A DNA stretch of 64,000 nucleotides from Chersky-840 sp963838775. Lineage in GTDB: Bacteria > Actinomycetota > Acidimicrobiia > Acidimicrobiales > UBA8190. Location: assembly GCA_963838775.1 (NCBI GenBank), contig CAWISP010000038.1, forward strand, positions 1 through 64,000, given 5' to 3'. The notes beneath the pieces are model-generated. The model was not told where the DNA came from and did not search any database. It saw only the letters and a list, made by a program, of their open reading frames with translations. The position numbers and the translations under genes were made by a program. Below are positions 62,403 to 64,000 of the stretch, piece after piece (position 1 is the stretch's first letter; each line of letters opens with the position of its first letter).

Positions 62403-63359
62403 TCACGGTGACCACTTGTCGAGGCAGCGCCGTGCCTGCGCTATCCACCAGTCAAGCCCGACTTGTTCGCGCTGGCGTGTGCCGATGTCATCGCCCGTCG
62501 CTCCAAGCGCCTTCTCCCACCTGAGTTGCGCCAGCGCGCCGAGAAGAGCGAGCCCAAGTGCGGTCTCGTCGTGGTCGCCAGCCGCCGAACGGATGTCGTA
62601 GAGCAACCGATCATGGTCAGCACCGAGCGCGGCAGCGTTGATCGCTACATACCACGCGAAATCGACGGCCGGGGGCGCCCAAGCGGTCAGCGTCCCCCAG
62701 TCGAGGATGACGACGCGATGCGCATCCGCTCCCAGGTTCGCAAGCTTGAGATCTCCATGCACAAGCGTCGTTTGCCGCGCGAGGAGGGCATCCGCAAGCG
62801 AGGTGGGATTCGCATGGATGGATCCGATCGCCGCTGCCACGTCGTCGGGGGCGATGTCGTGGAAGCGTTCCCACCCCGCGAGAGCGAGGCGGGGTACCTC
62901 GTGCTCCTCCGCAAAGCGGGCGCAGACGACGGGCGAGAGGAATGCGTACAGGTCGCGAAGAGGGCACAGTCCGCTGAAGGCTTGTCCGTTGAAGCGCCGG
63001 TGAATTTCGGCAGCCGCCGCCAGGACACGCTCGTGGGCGAGCCGTAGGTGTGCGCCTTCAGAGAAGAGGGACGCCGAGAGGTCCTTCATTACAACGACGC
63101 TCCCCGTCAGGGTGCGCCGGACATCGAGCAAACCGTGCTCGATGGACGTCTCCAATTGCTCGAACAACCCTTCATCCCAGAGTCTTGCGATGCGGCCATC
63201 GTCGGACGTCGCCTGCATGATCCAGTCGTGGGCGACGTCACTATGCTTGACGATGACCACTGAGCCGTTCTCGAGCCAGCAACGTTCGAGCCTCGAGCCC
63301 GACTTGCCGTCCGCCACAAGCGGCTCTCGACGGACAACACATTCGAGCAAGTCAGGCAT
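62403..63359 (-). CDS. phosphotransferase (aminoglycoside phosphotransferase/choline-kinase-like) family protein
   Basis: A 318-aa protein-kinase-like small-molecule phosphotransferase. The catalytic loop is LVHGDLKLANLG (HGDxxxxN) and the metal-binding Asp lies in VVILDWGTLTAWAPPAVDF. The N-terminal lobe has VVIVKHSD with the ATP-binding Lys. ATG at 63359 (MPDLLECV) is preferred; the frame is open to 63554 but that part reads through the hairpin repeat. Family members phosphorylate aminoglycosides, choline, homoserine or other small substrates, and resistance cannot be claimed. It is flanked on both sides by the hairpin repeat, suggesting it moved as a unit. Confidence 0.85.
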   Translation of the reverse strand: MPDLLECVVRREPLVADGKSGSRLERCWLENGSVVIVKHSDVAHDWIMQATSDDGRIARLWDEGLFEQLETSIEHGLLDVRRTLTGSVVVMKDLSASLFSEGAHLRLAHERVLAAAAEIHRRFNGQAFSGLCPLRDLYAFLSPVVCARFAEEHEVPRLALAGWERFHDIAPDDVAAAIGSIHANPTSLADALLARQTTLVHGDLKLANLGADAHRVVILDWGTLTAWAPPAVDFAWYVAINAAALGADHDRLLYDIRSAAGDHDETALGLALLGALAQLRWEKALGATGDDIGTRQREQVGLDWWIAQARRCLDKWSP

Positions 63360-63562
63360 CACCCTGAAGTCTCGCAGCAAGTCAGAGCCCTTGCCGCGGT
63401 CACGGTTAACCTCCGCCGACTGGTTGAAAGTCGTCGGAGCCGAGGATGTCCCGGTCGTGAGCGCGTACGGCGCCCCGATAGGTGTCGCCGGGCCTTCGGA
63501 GCCACCAGACATCTGCCGGCCAAGTAGCTCCATTCGGCCGTTTGGCACGACCAAGCGGAAAT

Positions 63563-63600
63563 GCCACCGGAGGAGTGCGGCCTCAGGTGAGGCCCCGACC
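63563..63600 (+). repeat. GC-rich hairpin repeat, copy 2
   Basis: TGCCACCGGAGGAGTGCGG, then GGCCTCA-GG-TGAGGCC and CCCGACC. Compared with copy 1 the stem has changed in a paired way (C/G extended to A-T), so pairing is preserved. Confidence 0.62.
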
Positions 63601-63844
63601 GGCCCAAGCGCCCGGTAATCCTCACTGGGCTGACGCGGATAGCGGTCGGTCGAGCCTCAGACCCGAGTTACCGACATTGGCACCTATCGCTCGCGACACT
63701 TCGTTACACGACTCGCACGGGACACCGATTACCGGGTGCCGTCAGAACCCCATGCCAAGGGGTCGGACACCATCCGACTCCGGCACATGCCGGTGGGCTT
63801 GCGGCGACCCGGAACTGGCCATTGGGGGTCGCCGGCTCGACGCC

Positions 63845-63867
63845 AGGGTGGAGACGGGATCCACCCT
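63845..63867 (+). promoter_or_regulatory. hairpin upstream of the last gene
   Basis: AGGGTGGA-GACGGGA-TCCACCCT is a perfect 8-bp stem about 55 nt before the ATG at 63922, followed by a second GATCCACCC word. It could be an operator or leader structure. Confidence 0.4.
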
Positions 63868-63921
63868 CAGATCCACCCGTGGGCTGACGCCAGTCAGTCG
63901 CAGATCACAGACACTGGTCAT

Positions 63922-64000
63922 ATGACAACCACCGATTACCTCATGAACTTTGGTCTCATCGCCCTGGTCGTTCTCCAGATCCGTGGGCACAAGGTGACCC
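63922..64000 (+). CDS. small membrane protein, N-terminal part only
   Basis: ATG at 63922 opens MTTTDYLMNFGLIALVVLQIRGHK and runs off the window. It has a predicted first transmembrane helix with the FGLIALVVLQIRG pattern seen at the start of small actinobacterial integral membrane proteins of unknown function. The rest is not visible. Confidence 0.55.
   Translation, partial: MTTTDYLMNFGLIALVVLQIRGHKVT

Larger units (their letters stand above)
63360..63921. other. intergenic region with hairpin repeat copy 2 and leader hairpin
   Basis: This 562-bp stretch between two divergent genes holds the second GC-rich hairpin repeat, a CCGGCA-CA-TGCCGG palindrome (about 63779-63792) and a leader hairpin at 63845-63867. 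No gene is seen. Confidence 0.5.

Noticed and set aside
62403..63359. Aminoglycoside resistance gene
   Set aside because: Only the general phosphotransferase fold and HGD loop are visible; similarity to characterised resistance enzymes is not close enough to claim it.

Overview
The window is GC-rich DNA (about two-thirds G+C by eye) with GTG and TTG starts common and tightly packed genes. Several families point to the Actinobacteria: a DUF4193 protein, an Rpf-type transglycosylase, F420-dependent oxidoreductases and a Ddn-like protein. Secreted proteins built from GYWLVGADGGVF repeats are especially common in the class Acidimicrobiia, so an acidimicrobial bacterium is my best guess. No rRNA, tRNA or CRISPR was seen.

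Layout. (1) 1-9.3 kb, housekeeping and catabolic genes: two LLM-class F420 oxidoreductases (the first frameshifted), a crotonase, a GGDEF protein, two SDRs, an FAH-family enzyme, an ArfB/release-factor-like GGQ protein, a DUF4193 protein and a secreted repeat protein. (2) 9.3-13.6 kb: a pstSCAB phosphate importer on the minus strand (pstA carries an apparent frameshift), divergent from an Rrf2 regulator. (3) 13.8-22 kb: alpha/beta hydrolase, Rpf-like protein, a 57-aa zinc-ribbon protein, SurE, aldose epimerase and a 993-aa GAF-PAS-GGDEF-EAL membrane protein. (4) 22.3-38.6 kb: an extracellular polysaccharide locus. Secreted hydrolases lie beside a tightly overlapped minus-strand operon encoding WbpB/WbpE/WbpD-like amino-sugar enzymes, an initiating sugar transferase, a MurJ/Wzx-like flippase, a Wzy-like polymerase, a Wzz/BY-kinase-like co-polymerase with a degenerate ATP site, a histidine phosphatase, a glycosyltransferase, a sulfotransferase and a fused ATP sulfurylase/APS kinase. 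Together these predict a sulfated polysaccharide containing a 3-acetamido uronic acid. (5) 38.8-53.5 kb: two giant secreted paralogues (about 1123 and 2606 aa), each with two polysaccharide-deacetylase-like domains, chitobiase-C-type repeats and a calcineurin-like phosphoesterase domain that has lost metal ligands. The larger one adds fifteen tandem 92-aa repeats. Between them are a GH5 cellulase-like gene and a phosphoesterase gene. The two giants share a conserved promoter/leader hairpin. (6) 53.6-64 kb, a mobile-looking region: a CPA2 antiporter, ABC-2 transporter genes (one system lacking its permease), a tandem pair of tyrosine recombinases resembling the Tn554 TnpA/TnpB arrangement, three copies of a dispersed ~190-bp intergenic repeat, a phosphotransferase flanked by two copies of a GC-rich hairpin repeat, and the start of a small membrane-protein gene.

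How the genes fit together: the PAPS synthase feeds the sulfotransferase. The Wbp enzymes make the nucleotide sugar, and sugar transferase, GT4, flippase, polymerase and co-polymerase build and export the chain. The secreted glycosidases, deacetylase-like giants and phosphoesterase probably act on, bind or remodel the polymer outside the cell. This is inferred from families and gene order only.
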